Origin: an uncultured Gammaproteobacteria bacterium
GTDB lineage: Bacteria; Pseudomonadota; Gammaproteobacteria; Arenicellales; CAJQKF01
DNA: 64,000 nt
Direction of reading: 5' to 3'
Assembly (NCBI GenBank): GCA_905478855.1
Contig: CAJQKF010000079.1
Coordinates: 21,563-85,562, forward strand
Part shown: positions 22,833 through 32,664 of the stretch, piece after piece
How positions within the stretch are numbered: the stretch's first letter is position 1
Layout: each line of letters starts with the position of its first letter
The notes under the pieces: model-generated
Databases searched by the model: none
The model's input: the letters and a program-made list of their open reading frames with translations, nothing else
What the model was told of the DNA's origin: nothing
Program-made: the position numbers and the translations under genes

Positions 22833-25800
22833 TTACTTATCCTGCTGCATCTCTATATTAAGACCAAGGGAACGGATCTCCTTAATCAACACGTTAAAGG
22901 ACTCAGGTATACCAGCTTCCATACGCTGATCACCCTTCACTATATTTTCGTATATTTTAGTACGGCCAGGTACATCATCAGATTTCACGGTCAACATCTC
23001 CTGTAACGTATACGACGCACCATATGCTTCGAGCGCCCAAACCTCCATTTCACCAAAACGCTGACCACCGAATTGAGCTTTACCCCCAAGCGGTTGCTGC
23101 GTAATAAGACTGTAAGGCCCAGTGGATCGTGCATGCATTTTGTCATCAACCAAGTGATTCAGCTTCAAAATATACATGTACCCAATGGTTACTAAGCGGT
23201 CAAATGGTTCTCCGGTACGACCATCAAATAATTGCGTTTGCCCGCTTTCAGGCAAATCAGCAAGCTTCAACATGTCCTTAATTTCTGCCTCAGAGGCGCC
23301 ATCAAAAACAGGTGTAGCCATAGGTACACCACCTCTGAGATTCATCGATAACTCGTGTATTTCCTCATCAGAGAACTGATCAAGATCCTCTTTTCGGCCT
23401 GATTTGTTGTAGACCTTATCGAGAAACTTGCGCATTTCAGCAGCTTTTGCATGCTGTTCAATCATACGATTTATCTTTCGTCCAAGCCCCGCTGCAGCCC
23501 AACCCAAATGAACTTCAAGAACCTGTCCAACATTCATTCGAGACGGAACACCCAAAGGATTAAGAACAATATCTACGGCAGTACCATCGGCGGAAAACGG
23601 CATATCTTCGACTGGCACAATCTTTGAGATTACACCTTTATTTCCATGACGACCTGCCATTTTGTCACCGGGTTGGAGTCTACGCTTAATCGCAATGAAA
23701 ACTTTAACCATTTTCATCACGCCTGGAGCTAGATCATCACCGGCTTCTAGTTTCGATCGTTTCTCAGCGAACAACTCATCAAACTGGAAGCGCTGGGCAT
23801 CCAAACCATTTCGTATTTGCTCAAGCGAACTATTTGCATCTTCATCACGGAGACGAATTTCATTCCAAAGCCTACGATTTACTGTAGCGAGATACTCGTC
23901 AGTTATCGTATCACCAGAGCGCAAACCGTTCGGACCGCCTTCTGCAACCTGGCCCACAATTAACCGTTCAATACGATCATAAGTATCGCCTTCAACAATT
24001 CTGAACTGATCGTCTAAATCCTTCCGGATTCGACCAAGCTCTTCAGCTTCATTCGAAAGCGCTCTCGCATCTTTTTCTACGCCATCTCGTGTAAAAACCT
24101 GAACATTAATTACGGTACCACTCATGCCGGAAGGCATACGCAAAGAAGTATCCTTAACATCAGAAGCCTTTTCACCAAAAATAGCTCGTAGTAACTTTTC
24201 CTCAGGTGTTAATTGGGTCTCTCCTTTCGGAGTAACCTTCCCGATCAGAATATCGCTTGGTTCAACTTCTGCACCAACATAAACAATACCCGATTCATCA
24301 AGCTTAGCTAACGCAGATTCACCCACATTAGGAATATCTCGTGTTATTTCCTCTGAACCTAACTTGGTATCGCGAGCAACACAGGTACGTTCTTCAATAT
24401 GTATCGAAGTGTAGATATCATCTTTAACCAAACGCTCAGATATTAAAATTGAATCCTCGAAGTTGTAGCCGTTCCAAGGCATAAATGCTACTAGAACGTT
24501 CCGCCCAAGGGCGAGCTCACCCGTATCAGTTGACGGACCGTCAGCCATTACATCACGAGCCTTAACCTTATCGCCTACCTTAACAAGGGGGCGCTGGTTA
24601 ATCGTTGTATTTTGATTAGAACGCGTATATTTAACCAAGTTGTATATATCAACCCCTGGATCGCCATCAGCTGTCTCATCATCATTAACTTTGATAACGA
24701 TTCGTCCGGAATCCACCGTTAAAACGGTCCCACCACGTTTGGCAAGGACAACAACACCAGAGTCCATGGCAACCTTACGTTCCATACCAGTACCAACCAA
24801 CGGCTTCTCACTCTGTAGAGTAGGAACAGCCTGACGCTGCATATTGGAACCCATCAATGCACGATTAGCATCATCATGCTCTAGAAACGGTATCATTGAC
24901 GCCGCAACAGAAACAACCTGGGAAGGAGCAATATCAATATAATCAATTTGATCAGGCGTAGATAGCGTAAACTCGTTTTTATAACGACAGGAAACTAGCT
25001 CATCAGTTAGTTTATTTTTAGCGTCAACTTTTGCATTTGCCTGAGCAATTATGAATTTATGTTCTTCGATAGCAGAAAGATAATCAATTTCATCGGTAAC
25101 AACATTATCGATAACTTTTCGATACGGAGTTTCTAGAAAACCATACTCATTAGTTCTCGCAAAAACGGCTAAAGAATTGATCAACCCGATGTTTGGTCCT
25201 TCTGGTGTTTCGATAGGACATACACGCCCATAATGGGTTGCGTGCACATCTCGAACTTCAAAACCTGCACGCTCTCGAGTCAAACCACCCGGGCCAAGCG
25301 CCGAAACACGCCGCTTGTGTGTAACCTCAGATAAGGGGTTCGTCTGATCCATGAACTGCGAAAGTTGACTGGAACCAAAGAACTCTTTGATTACAGCTGA
25401 AACTGGTTTCGCATTAATCAAGTCTTGCGGGGTTAACGCCTCAGATTCAGCGAGAGACAAACGTTCGCGCACTGCACGCTCTACCCGAACCAAACCAATT
25501 CGAAATTGATTTTCTACTAACTCACCAACAGAACGTACCCGTCGATTACCTAGATTATCGATATCATCTACATCACCACGACCATTTTTAAGATCAACGA
25601 GTGTCTGCATTACTTCAATAATGTCTTGCTGACTTAAAATCCCCGGTCCTTCATCGTTATCACGACCAAGACGACGATTAAACTTCATACGACCTACTGC
25701 AGATAAGTCGTATCGATCGATATTGAAAAACAGATTGGTAAATAGCGCTTGAGCAGCTTCCTTCGTTGGAGGCTCACCAGGACGCATCATTCGATATATT

Positions 25801-26915
25801 TCTACCTGAGCTTCAAGGATGGAACGAGTTGAATCCAATCTAAGAGTGTCAGAGATAAATGGTCCACGATCGATATCATTAGTGTAAATCGTTTCAATTT
25901 TATCAAAACCGGCTTTCTGCAATTGCTCTACGGATTCTTCGGTTAACAAGTCATTGGCTTCCATCAGAACTTCGCCGGTGTCTGAGTCAATGATATCTTT
26001 AGCTAACGCTCGGCCGGCCACGAAATCCAATGGGATTTCTACTCGCGTAATCCCAGCCTTCTGGAGTTCACGAATATGCTTCGCAGTTACTCGTTTGCCA
26101 GATTCGACCAGCACTTTGCCTCGAGCACCAAGCAAATCAAAATGCAGCTGCTGACCACGTAGTCTTTCTGGAACTAGATCCATTTCACATTTTTGATCGC
26201 CAAGATAGATCATGTCGTTACCAAAAAATAACGCCAATATCTCCTCGGTGGAATAACCAAGCGCACGTAAAATTATTGTTCCGGGTAACTTCCGCCGTCT
26301 ATCAATGCGTACATACAAATTATCCTTTGGATCGAATTCCAAATCCAACCATGAACCACGATAAGGTATTACACGGGAAGAAAACAATAGTTTTCCTGAC
26401 GCGTGAGTTTTACCTTTATCGTGATCAAAAAATACACCTGGGGAACGATGCAGCTGTGAAACTACAACACGTTCTGTACCGTTGATGACAAACGTTCCAT
26501 TATCTGTCATGAGTGGAACTTCACCCATGTAAACATCTTGCTCTGTTACATCTTTGACAGTCTTTGTATTTGAATTATCGTGTTTATCAAAGATTATCAA
26601 ACGTAAAACAACTCGCAATGGCGCTGAGTAGATCAGGCCTCGCTGCTGGCATTCACGAACATCGAACGGGGGGACGCCTAAGCGATAGCTAACAAAGTCT
26701 AATGACGCTTTGCCATTATAACTTTCAATAGGAAATACACTTTTAAATGCGGCTTGCAGTCCTTGATCGATACGTAATTCTGGCTTCGTATCCAACTGCA
26801 AACAACGGTCGTAGGACTCCTTCTGGGTTTCCAGAAGATAGGGGATCAGATCCGTATCATTACGGGTACTGAAATTTTTACGGATTCTCTTTTTTTCGGT
26901 AAACGAATAATCCAT
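22833..26915 (-). CDS. rpoB: RNA polymerase beta subunit
   Basis: Second large subunit of RNA polymerase. The 1360-residue product (E. coli 1342) starts [20 protein letters not shown]. The rifampicin-binding cluster reads [20 protein letters not shown] then [10 protein letters not shown], with wild-type residues at the positions equivalent to E. coli D516, H526 and S531. The C terminus has [17 protein letters not shown] and the switch region [20 protein letters not shown]. It is preceded by a 138-nt spacer containing a hairpin. Confidence 0.99.
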   Translation of the reverse strand: MDYSFTEKKRIRKNFSTRNDTDLIPYLLETQKESYDRCLQLDTKPELRIDQGLQAAFKSVFPIESYNGKASLDFVSYRLGVPPFDVRECQQRGLIYSAPLRVVLRLIIFDKHDNSNTKTVKDVTEQDVYMGEVPLMTDNGTFVINGTERVVVSQLHRSPGVFFDHDKGKTHASGKLLFSSRVIPYRGSWLDLEFDPKDNLYVRIDRRRKLPGTIILRALGYSTEEILALFFGNDMIYLGDQKCEMDLVPERLRGQQLHFDLLGARGKVLVESGKRVTAKHIRELQKAGITRVEIPLDFVAGRALAKDIIDSDTGEVLMEANDLLTEESVEQLQKAGFDKIETIYTNDIDRGPFISDTLRLDSTRSILEAQVEIYRMMRPGEPPTKEAAQALFTNLFFNIDRYDLSAVGRMKFNRRLGRDNDEGPGILSQQDIIEVMQTLVDLKNGRGDVDDIDNLGNRRVRSVGELVENQFRIGLVRVERAVRERLSLAESEALTPQDLINAKPVSAVIKEFFGSSQLSQFMDQTNPLSEVTHKRRVSALGPGGLTRERAGFEVRDVHATHYGRVCPIETPEGPNIGLINSLAVFARTNEYGFLETPYRKVIDNVVTDEIDYLSAIEEHKFIIAQANAKVDAKNKLTDELVSCRYKNEFTLSTPDQIDYIDIAPSQVVSVAASMIPFLEHDDANRALMGSNMQRQAVPTLQSEKPLVGTGMERKVAMDSGVVVLAKRGGTVLTVDSGRIVIKVNDDETADGDPGVDIYNLVKYTRSNQNTTINQRPLVKVGDKVKARDVMADGPSTDTGELALGRNVLVAFMPWNGYNFEDSILISERLVKDDIYTSIHIEERTCVARDTKLGSEEITRDIPNVGESALAKLDESGIVYVGAEVEPSDILIGKVTPKGETQLTPEEKLLRAIFGEKASDVKDTSLRMPSGMSGTVINVQVFTRDGVEKDARALSNEAEELGRIRKDLDDQFRIVEGDTYDRIERLIVGQVAEGGPNGLRSGDTITDEYLATVNRRLWNEIRLRDEDANSSLEQIRNGLDAQRFQFDELFAEKRSKLEAGDDLAPGVMKMVKVFIAIKRRLQPGDKMAGRHGNKGVISKIVPVEDMPFSADGTAVDIVLNPLGVPSRMNVGQVLEVHLGWAAAGLGRKINRMIEQHAKAAEMRKFLDKVYNKSGRKEDLDQFSDEEIHELSMNLRGGVPMATPVFDGASEAEIKDMLKLADLPESGQTQLFDGRTGEPFDRLVTIGYMYILKLNHLVDDKMHARSTGPYSLITQQPLGGKAQFGGQRFGEMEVWALEAYGASYTLQEMLTVKSDDVPGRTKIYENIVKGDQRMEAGIPESFNVLIKEIRSLGLNIEMQQDK

Positions 26916-26965
26916 GCAGACCTCTTGACCGGTGTATATTCCGGCTAAACCAAATATTTTACAAA

Positions 26966-27004
26966 CACAACAAGGCCGATCGCATTTACGACCAGCCTTG
27001 TGTG
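26966..27004 (-). promoter_or_regulatory. Hairpin in the rplL-rpoB spacer (attenuator or RNase III site)
   Basis: An imperfect stem CACACAAGGC / GCCTTGTTGTG with one bulge lies between rplL and rpoB. In E. coli the equivalent spacer holds a partial terminator and an RNase III cleavage site that lower rpoBC expression relative to rplJL. The position and structure fit that role; function is inferred. Confidence 0.55.
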
Positions 27005-27053
27005 CAACTAAATTGCGCTAAGCCCTTTACAGGACCTAGCTACGACAGTCAGC

Positions 27054-27434
27054 TTACTTAAGCTCAACAGTCGCGCCGGCTTCCTCAAGCTGTTTCTTGA
27101 GGTCTTCAGCTTCTGCTTTCTCGACACCTTCTTTAATAGCTGCCGGAGCGCTTTCTACAAGATCTTTCGCTTCTTTCAGACCTAGACCTGTCAGACCACG
27201 AACAACCTTAATAACGCCAACTTTCTTCTCACCAAAAGAGGTAAGAATTACGTCAAAGTCAGTTTTCTCTTCAACTGCTGCGCCTGCGTCTCCGCCGGCT
27301 GCAGGAGCTGCAACAGCAACTGCAGCTGCTGCTGATACGCCGAATTTTTCTTCCATATCTTTGATCAGTGAAGACAGATCAAGAACGGACATTTCAGAAA
27401 TCGCATCCAGGATTTCGTCTTTGGATATAGCCAT
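27054..27434 (-). CDS. rplL: 50S ribosomal protein L7/L12
   Basis: Mobile stalk protein that recruits translation factors; present in several copies per ribosome. The 126-residue product has an N-terminal dimerisation domain ([20 protein letters not shown]), an alanine-rich hinge near residues 35-55, and the C-terminal factor-binding domain [21 protein letters not shown]. coli L7/L12 is 121 residues. It follows rplJ by 59 nt. Confidence 0.98.
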   Translation of the reverse strand: MAISKDEILDAISEMSVLDLSSLIKDMEEKFGVSAAAAVAVAAPAAGGDAGAAVEEKTDFDVILTSFGEKKVGVIKVVRGLTGLGLKEAKDLVESAPAAIKEGVEKAEAEDLKKQLEEAGATVELK

Positions 27435-27493
27435 GTTTGGTTAAACTCCGATTGAGTATTGGGTAAAAATTACTTAAGGGCTGATCGTTTCGC

Positions 27494-28018
27494 TTATGCG
27501 GACTGCCGGCTTTCCTCAACGGCTGCCAAAGTTCTAACGAACCTCGACGGCACTTCATTGAGTGTCTGCACGAACTTAGCGATGGGTGCTTGCATAGTTC
27601 CAACAAGGGTTGCAAGTAATTCATCACGTCCAGGCAGTTTAGCTAACGCTTCAATTTGCTCAATATTGAGCATCTCACCGCCCATACTACCAACGGTGAT
27701 ATTGAGGTCGTCATATTCTTTCGCAAATTTGCTAATCAATTTGGCAACAGCAACGGGATCTTCGGACGAGGTCAATATAACAGGACCAACAAAATGATCC
27801 TTAAGACCTTCAAACGATGACCCATCAACAACACGTTTTGCAAGAGTGTTTTTAACAACTCGAACAAAAACACCTGTTTCTCTCGCCTGATCACGCAAAC
27901 CTGTGACTTGCGAAACGGTGAGTCCCCGGTACTCAGCAAGAATCATTGCTTGGGCCGCGGAAACTGATTCCGTAACCTCGGCAACTACTGCCTGTTTCTG
28001 GGTGAGACTCAAGCTCAT
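27494..28018 (-). CDS. rplJ: 50S ribosomal protein L10
   Basis: Base of the L12 stalk. Together with L12 it represses its own mRNA in E. coli. The 174-residue product starts MSLSLTQKQAVVAEVTESVS and has the signature AEYRGLTVSQVTGLRDQARE with VRVVKNTLAKR following. The C-terminal helix that carries L12 dimers is at about residues 135-165. The 198-nt leader contains an L10-leader-like RNA. Confidence 0.98.
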   Translation of the reverse strand: MSLSLTQKQAVVAEVTESVSAAQAMILAEYRGLTVSQVTGLRDQARETGVFVRVVKNTLAKRVVDGSSFEGLKDHFVGPVILTSSEDPVAVAKLISKFAKEYDDLNITVGSMGGEMLNIEQIEALAKLPGRDELLATLVGTMQAPIAKFVQTLNEVPSRFVRTLAAVEESRQSA

Positions 28019-28077
28019 ATGAGCATTCTCCTAAAGGTTAAGTTTAAGCACATACCAAAAACAATAGTTAGCAATAT

Positions 28078-28155
28078 GTACCGCCTACGTAGGCCGATCT
28101 TACAATCATTAAGCCGATGCCTGGGGCAAGGAGTACGACACCTACGGTCTTTGAC
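28078..28155 (-). promoter_or_regulatory. L10 leader RNA upstream of rplJ
   Basis: The minus-strand sequence contains AAAGACCGTAGGTGTC, then GGCTTAATGATTG, then GGCCTACGTAGGCGGTACA. The outer parts GACCGTAGG and CCTACG...CGGT pair, which matches the layout I know for the L10-leader family, including the conserved GCTTAA segment. Such a leader binds the L10-L12 complex and lowers translation of rplJ and rplL. Identified by eye only. Confidence 0.7.
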
Positions 28156-28216
28156 ATTTCCGGAATATCAGCTATCGCGTCAATTCCGAACCCCGAAATT
28201 CTTTTACATCTATCTT

Positions 28217-28912
28217 TTAGATATCCAGAGACGCTCGATCAACTCGAACACCTGGGCCCATAGTCGTAGATAATGTAACTCGACGAATGTATTGGCCTTT
28301 TGCAGTTGATGGTTTGGCCTTAATCAAGCTACCAAGCAACGCATCTAAATTTTCTTTAAGGGCATCAGCTTCAAACGAAGACTTGCCTATAGTGGAATGT
28401 ATGATCCCGGCTTTATCAATTCGAAATTGAACCTGACCGGCTTTGGCATTACGAACTGCTGTTTCAACATCTGTCGTAACAGTACCAACCTTGGGATTAG
28501 GCATTAAGCCACGAGGGCCAAGAATCTGACCTAATCTTCCGACAACTCGCATAGTAGCTGGTGTCGCTATACATATATCAAAATCCATAACGCCTTTTTG
28601 GATTGATGCTGCTAAATCATCAAGACCGACTAGATCAGCGCCAGCTGCAGTAGCTTTCTCCGCATCATCACCATCAGCAAATACTGCCACACGTACAGTT
28701 TTGCCTGTACCACGAGGCAATACGGTTGCACCGCGTACATTCTGATCCGATTTTTTAGCGTTTACACCAAGATTTATAGCTACATCGACCGATTCGTCAA
28801 ACTTTGCGGAGGCTGTTTCTTTAACAAGGGTTAAAGCCGCATCGAGCTCATAGAAAGAATCTCGATCTACCTTAGCAACAACACCGTTAAAACGTTTACC
28901 TTTAGAAGCCAT
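28217..28912 (-). CDS. rplA: 50S ribosomal protein L1
   Basis: L1 stalk protein that moves deacylated tRNA to the E site; in E. coli it represses the rplKA mRNA. The 231-residue product starts [20 protein letters not shown] and has the signature [20 protein letters not shown] followed by [12 protein letters not shown]. coli L1 is 234 residues. It begins immediately after the rplK stop with no spacer. Confidence 0.98.
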   Translation of the reverse strand: MASKGKRFNGVVAKVDRDSFYELDAALTLVKETASAKFDESVDVAINLGVNAKKSDQNVRGATVLPRGTGKTVRVAVFADGDDAEKATAAGADLVGLDDLAASIQKGVMDFDICIATPATMRVVGRLGQILGPRGLMPNPKVGTVTTDVETAVRNAKAGQVQFRIDKAGIIHSTIGKSSFEADALKENLDALLGSLIKAKPSTAKGQYIRRVTLSTTMGPGVRVDRASLDI

Positions 28913-29344
28913 TTACACACCCTCCGTATCTATACCCATACTACGGGCACTACCAGCAATTATACGAACTGCATTATCCATATCGTAAGCACTTAAATCA
29001 GGCATTTTGATCTTAGCGATTTCCTCAAGCTGCTCACGAGTCGCTACGCCAACTTTATTTTTATTAGGCTCTGAACTACCTTTACCTAACCCAAGGGCCT
29101 TTTTGAGTAAAACAGAAGCAGGTGGAGTTTTCTTTATATAGGTAAAACTCTTATCCGAATAGACTGTGATAATCACAGGTACCGGCATTCCATTCTCTAA
29201 GTCCTGAGTATCAGCGTTAAATGCCTTACAAAACTCCATGATATTGACACCATGCTGGCCCAATGCAGGACCAACTGGTGGACTAGGTTTTGCAGCTCCC
29301 GCAGGAACCTGCAACTTAATGTAAGCATCGATCTTCTTTGCCAT
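28913..29344 (-). CDS. rplK: 50S ribosomal protein L11
   Basis: GTPase-centre protein, needed for activation of the stringent factor RelA. The 143-residue product starts [20 protein letters not shown], includes the thiostrepton-loop prolines [20 protein letters not shown], and ends [18 protein letters not shown]. coli L11 is 142 residues. It is the first gene after nusG (104-nt gap). Confidence 0.98.
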   Translation of the reverse strand: MAKKIDAYIKLQVPAGAAKPSPPVGPALGQHGVNIMEFCKAFNADTQDLENGMPVPVIITVYSDKSFTYIKKTPPASVLLKKALGLGKGSSEPNKNKVGVATREQLEEIAKIKMPDLSAYDMDNAVRIIAGSARSMGIDTEGV

Positions 29345-29403
29345 TTAACACTCCGTCGGGTGCAATCGGTAGAAACTCCACCTCCCCGTTTAAATTATTG
29401 AAT

Positions 29404-29424
29404 TTGAGTTACGCGCTAACTCAA
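29404..29424 (-). repeat. Perfect inverted repeat in the nusG-rplK spacer
   Basis: TTGAGTTA and TAACTCAA form an 8-bp perfect stem with a GCGCG loop on the minus strand. The tail after it (ATTCAATAATTT) is not a clean T tract. It may be a weak terminator, a processing site or part of the L1/L11 mRNA leader; the sequence does not decide. Confidence 0.5.
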
Positions 29425-29448
29425 TGAAACATAAAAACTAATAACTAC

Positions 29449-30027
29449 TTATCCTTTCTCAACCTGACCAAAGCTCAATTCCACAGGCGTTGACCGACCA
29501 AAGATCGAAACTGAAACCTTTAATTTGTTCTTTTCGAAATTGACGTCCTCAACGGTTCCATTGAAATCCTGAAAAGGACCGTCAATAACCCGCACCATTT
29601 CACCAGGGGCGAAAGTATATTTAGGCTTGGGATTATCAGAGCTATCTTGTACTTGCTGAAGAATCGCTTGAGCTTCGCGATCAGTTATTGGCGCAGGACG
29701 AGACGCCGTACCGCCAATAAAACCCGCAACGCGAGGAACTGATTTAATCAGATGCCAAGACTCATCATTCATTTCCATTTGTACGAGGACATAACCTGGA
29801 AAGAATTTTCTTTCACTGGTCCGCTTCTGGCCGTTACGCATTTCGACTACCTCTTCAGTAGGGACAAGAATCTCACCGAAATAACTCTGTAGCGACGCAC
29901 GATTAATATGCTCTAAAATAGCTTTTTGAACATTTTTTTCATAGCCAGAGAAAGCTTGCACAACATACCATTTCATATCGGATGGCGCTGCTTTTTCGCT
30001 GCTAACTTCTTCCACTTCGGTATTCAT
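29449..30027 (-). CDS. nusG: Transcription elongation/termination factor NusG
   Basis: Binds RNA polymerase to suppress pausing, links it to Rho and to ribosomes through S10. I choose the ATG at 30,027, giving 192 residues starting [20 protein letters not shown]; an earlier in-frame start 93 nt upstream would overlap secE. The NGN domain begins [20 protein letters not shown], and the KOW domain is [20 protein letters not shown] near the C terminus. E. coli NusG is 181 residues, so the acidic N-terminal extension is slightly long. Confidence 0.97.
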   Translation of the reverse strand: MNTEVEEVSSEKAAPSDMKWYVVQAFSGYEKNVQKAILEHINRASLQSYFGEILVPTEEVVEMRNGQKRTSERKFFPGYVLVQMEMNDESWHLIKSVPRVAGFIGGTASRPAPITDREAQAILQQVQDSSDNPKPKYTFAPGEMVRVIDGPFQDFNGTVEDVNFEKNKLKVSVSIFGRSTPVELSFGQVEKG

Positions 30028-30043
30028 CTTAGTTATTCTCCAC

Positions 30044-30397
30044 TCACCCAGCCACACCGAGAACGAGATCGTAAATCGCCCACAATGACAATTTATCCAG
30101 TATCCAGATATATAATCCAATCAGAATAACCATTACGATAACAACCAACGTACCCTGCATTGTCTCCCGGCGAGTAGGCCAGATAACTTTGCGCACTTCG
30201 TTACGTGCTCCAGCAGCAAAAGACCACGCCTCTTTACCAGGAGCAGTCTGTATTGCTATAAACCCGCCAATACCAAGAGATGCGAGAATCGCAACCGTAC
30301 GTAGCAATTGAGACGTTTCCGACCAATAGTAATACCCAACAAGCGAACTGATAATTATCAATACCGCAAAAGCGAGCTTTATCTTGTCTGTATTCAC
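30044..30397 (-). CDS. secE: Preprotein translocase subunit SecE
   Basis: Essential clamp of the SecYEG channel. The 117-residue product has three hydrophobic segments (about residues 7-25, 33-50 and 86-110), the three-helix form found in E. coli (127 residues). The conserved cytosolic amphipathic helix and hinge read [20 protein letters not shown]. It lies between tRNA-Trp and nusG (16-nt gap), its usual place. Confidence 0.97.
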   Translation of the reverse strand: MNTDKIKLAFAVLIIISSLVGYYYWSETSQLLRTVAILASLGIGGFIAIQTAPGKEAWSFAAGARNEVRKVIWPTRRETMQGTLVVIVMVILIGLYIWILDKLSLWAIYDLVLGVAG

Positions 30398-30413
30398 GAA
30401 CTACCTTGATTAG

Positions 30414-30489
30414 TGGCAGGCCAGGAGGGAATCGAACCCCCAACCTGCGGTTTTGGAGACCGCCGCTCTGCCAATTGAGCTACTGGCCT
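30414..30489 (-). tRNA. tRNA-Trp (anticodon CCA)
   Basis: 76-nt cloverleaf with encoded 3' CCA. Acceptor stem AGGCCAG pairs with CTGGCCT; the anticodon loop is CTCCAAA with anticodon CCA; the T loop is TTCGATT. It lies between tuf and secE, the usual place of a Trp tRNA in gammaproteobacteria. Confidence 0.97.
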
Positions 30490-30527
30490 AGAATATTAAG
30501 AGTAATACTGCAGATACACTACAGCAA

Positions 30528-30556
30528 CAGTCCGTCGTTAATCAAACGGCGGACTG
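30528..30556 (-). promoter_or_regulatory. Stem-loop between tuf and tRNA-Trp
   Basis: CAGTCCG and CGGACTG form a 7-bp stem extended by CGT/ACG after a one-base mismatch. The sequence after it (TTGCTGTAGT) is not T-rich, so it is more likely an RNA processing or partial termination signal between tuf and the tRNA-Trp-secE-nusG segment. Confidence 0.5.
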
Positions 30557-30569
30557 TCAACTTAACTTA

Positions 30570-31760
30570 TTACTCGATAATTTTGGCTACTACACCAGCC
30601 CCAACGGTACGGCCACCTTCGCGTATTGCGAATCGTAGACCATCTTCCATTGCAATCGGTGCAATTAACTTCACTTCAATATGGACGTTATCACCAGGCA
30701 TGACCATCTCAATACCTTCTGGTAATTGACATGCGCCCGTTACATCCGTCGTCCGAAAATAAAACTGTGGTCGGTAATTATCGAAAAATGGAGTATGACG
30801 CCCACCTTCTTCCTTACTTAAAACATAAACCTCAGCTTCAAAATGTGTATGCGGAGTAATTGAACCCGGCTTCGCCAAGACCTGTCCTCGCTCTACATCA
30901 TCCCGCTTCGTACCACGCAATAATGCGCCAATGTTGTCGCCAGCCTGACCTTCATCAAGCAACTTGCGGAACATCTCAACACCTGTACATGTAGTCTTTG
31001 TTGTATCGCGTATACCAATAATAGCAATCTCATCGCCAACCTTGATAATCCCACGCTCTACTCGACCTGTTACTACTGTGCCACGTCCAGATATTGAAAA
31101 TACATCTTCAACCGGCATCAGAAAATCACCGTCTACCGCACGCTCTGGCTCAGGGATAAACGAATCAAGGGCTGCTGCCAGCTCCATAATCGCTCCTTGC
31201 CCCAACTCGGATTCATCACCTTCAAGAGCTTTCAATGCACTGCCTTTAATGATCGGCGTGTCATCCCCTGGAAAATCATACTTGTCTAATAACTCACGAA
31301 CTTCCATTTCAACCAACTCAAGAAGCTCTTCGTCGTCTACCATGTCACATTTATTTAAAAATACAACAATGTACGGCACACCAACCTGGCGCGCTAACAA
31401 GATGTGCTCTCGTGTCTGAGGCATCGGGCCATCCGCCGCTGAACATACCAAAATCGCTCCGTCCATTTGCGCAGCACCTGTAATCATGTTCTTTACATAA
31501 TCAGCATGCCCCGGGCAATCAACGTGCGCATAATGCCGAGCTTCTGTTTCATACTCAACATGCGCTGTCGCAATCGTAATACCACGCTCTCGCTCTTCAG
31601 GGGCATTATCAATCTGATCAAAAGCCTTAACTTCTCCGCCAAACTTCAACGACAAAACCCTTGTCATCGCCGCCGTTAACGTCGTCTTACCATGATCAAC
31701 ATGTCCGATCGTACCTACATTTACATGGGGCTTCGAACGATTAAACTTTTCCTTAGACAC
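30570..31760 (-). CDS. tuf: Elongation factor Tu, copy 2 (tRNA-tuf operon)
   Basis: Second EF-Tu gene, 396 residues, GTG start at 31,760 preceded by AGAGGTG exactly as in the other copy. All GTPase motifs ([20 protein letters not shown]) are intact. It lies directly after four tRNA genes, corresponding to E. coli tufB. Compared with the copy at 14,023-15,213 it has six amino-acid differences (K/R and Y/F near residues 38-46, and four changes around residues 185-195). Most nucleotide differences are synonymous and lie in the middle. Confidence 0.98.
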   Translation of the reverse strand: MSKEKFNRSKPHVNVGTIGHVDHGKTTLTAAMTRVLSLKFGGEVKAFDQIDNAPEERERGITIATAHVEYETEARHYAHVDCPGHADYVKNMITGAAQMDGAILVCSAADGPMPQTREHILLARQVGVPYIVVFLNKCDMVDDEELLELVEMEVRELLDKYDFPGDDTPIIKGSALKALEGDESELGQGAIMELAAALDSFIPEPERAVDGDFLMPVEDVFSISGRGTVVTGRVERGIIKVGDEIAIIGIRDTTKTTCTGVEMFRKLLDEGQAGDNIGALLRGTKRDDVERGQVLAKPGSITPHTHFEAEVYVLSKEEGGRHTPFFDNYRPQFYFRTTDVTGACQLPEGIEMVMPGDNVHIEVKLIAPIAMEDGLRFAIREGGRTVGAGVVAKIIE

Positions 31761-31877
31761 TGAATAACACCTCTTTGGAAACTACTAGTACAAGTACAAA
31801 CAAAATAAATTGCGCACACATCATAACGATACGTACACACCTAAAATGGGCCGATTAAAAATCCAACCCATAAATTC

Positions 31878-31953
<76 letters not shown>

Positions 31954-32017
31954 CAACCTAAATACCTTTAACAGGCAACCATATATCCAGCCTAAACCAT
32001 CGGCTCAACCGGTAAAC

Positions 32018-32091
32018 TGGAGCGGGTGATGGGAATCGAACCCACACAATCAGCTTGGAAGGCTGAGATTCTACCGTTGAACTACACCCGC
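32018..32091 (-). tRNA. tRNA-Gly (anticodon TCC)
   Basis: 74-nt tRNA with encoded CCA. Acceptor GCGGGTG / CACCCGC, anticodon stem CAGCC / AGCTG-type pairing around CTTCCAA, T loop TTCGATT. It corresponds to E. coli glyT by position between tRNA-Tyr and tRNA-Thr(GGT). Confidence 0.96.
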
Positions 32092-32130
32092 ACATAATCG
32101 ATAGCGAATCATTGATCTGCTATCGAAAAA

Positions 32131-32215
32131 TGGTGGAGGGAGGAGGATTCGAACCTCCGAAGGCTGAGCCAGCAGATTTACAGTCTGCCCCCTTTGACCG
32201 CTCGGGAACCCCTCC
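32131..32215 (-). tRNA. tRNA-Tyr (anticodon GTA)
   Basis: 85-nt class II tRNA with encoded CCA. Acceptor GGAGGGG pairs with TCCCTCC, the anticodon loop is CTGTAAA with anticodon GTA, and a long variable arm (CTGGCTCAGCCTTCGG region) is present as expected for tyrosine tRNA. It corresponds to E. coli tyrU by position. Confidence 0.97.
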
Positions 32216-32263
32216 AAACACATCTATTTACCTAATCCAGCTAAAAATCCGAAGATTAGAAAC

Positions 32264-32618
32264 TGGAGCCCGCAGAGGGATTCGAACCCACGACCTGCTG
32301 ATTCATACCCACTACCGCTTTCGCAGCCCTACCCGAAACACCGAAACCGGTTCCCAGATAATTTGGGGTCTGGACTTTCTCTTCGCCATACGTTTCCAAA
32401 ACGCTTAGGCGGGCGGTGTAAAGTCTCTACACTCAGTCACAATCACCACAACACATCCAATACATTGTTTTCAGCAATCAGACCTAGCACGGGATCGCCA
32501 TCAATATCCAGAAGACATCGGAAGGTTTCCCCGTTTTAGCCACCTCCACTTCGAAAGTTTCCCAACGAAGGTGCAATTTTTACAAATCAGCTGCTCTGGC
32601 CAGCTGAGCTATGCGGGC
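32264..32618 (-). tRNA. tRNA-Thr (anticodon TGT), interrupted by a group I intron
   Basis: Exon 1 is 32,618-32,582 (37 nt, acceptor 5' strand, D arm, anticodon stem and TGT anticodon). Exon 2 is 32,303-32,264 (40 nt, ending with encoded CCA). Joined, they give a 77-nt tRNA: acceptor GCCCGCA/TGCGGGC, anticodon stem GCTGA/TCAGC around loop TTTGTAA, T loop TTCGAAT. The T stem GTGGG/CCCTC has one T-T mismatch (positions 50-64). It is first in the tRNA-tuf operon, the place of E. coli thrU, which has the same anticodon. It reads ACA and probably ACG. Confidence 0.95.
32304..32581 (-). ncRNA. Group I self-splicing intron in the tRNA-Thr(UGU) anticodon loop
   Basis: The 278-nt insert lies directly after anticodon position 36. 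P1: exon UGU and the following AA pair with UUGCA, placing a U-G wobble at the 5' splice site. P2: CUUCG/CGAAG with a GAAA loop. P3: GGUGG/CCGCC. P4: ACGGGG/UCCCGU. P5 extension: CGAUGUC/GAUAUUG. P7: GACUUU/AAAGUC, within R (GUGUAGAGACUUUACACC, about 32,432-32,415) and S (AGAAAGUCCAGA, about 32,380-32,369). P8: CGCC/GGCG with CCUAAG and UAUGG as in the Azoarcus tRNA-Ile intron I remember. P9-region hairpin GCUGC-GAAA-GCGGU. Last base is G. No ORF inside. Subgroup IC3-like by resemblance. Confidence 0.93.
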
Positions 32619-32664
32619 CATACCCAATTTCGCGTTAAAACTAATATGTAACACGAAAGCTGAG

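Noticed and set aside
29404..29424. Rho-independent terminator between nusG and rplK
   Set aside because: The stem is perfect but the following sequence is not a T run, so I list it only as an inverted repeat.
32112..32408. Plus-strand open frame of about 98 codons across the tRNA-Tyr gene and part of the intron
   Set aside because: It is antisense to an intact tRNA and to the intron core, has no ribosome binding site and shows no protein family pattern.
32304..32581. Homing endonuclease gene inside the intron
   Set aside because: The intron is only 278 nt and all of it is used by the ribozyme pairings; no LAGLIDADG, HNH or GIY-YIG sequence is present.
32264..32622. Two truncated tRNA pseudogene fragments flanking unknown DNA
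   Set aside because: The halves pair with each other in both the acceptor and the anticodon stem, rejoin at exact group I splice-site bases, and the DNA between them has group I core sequences. A split functional tRNA explains everything.
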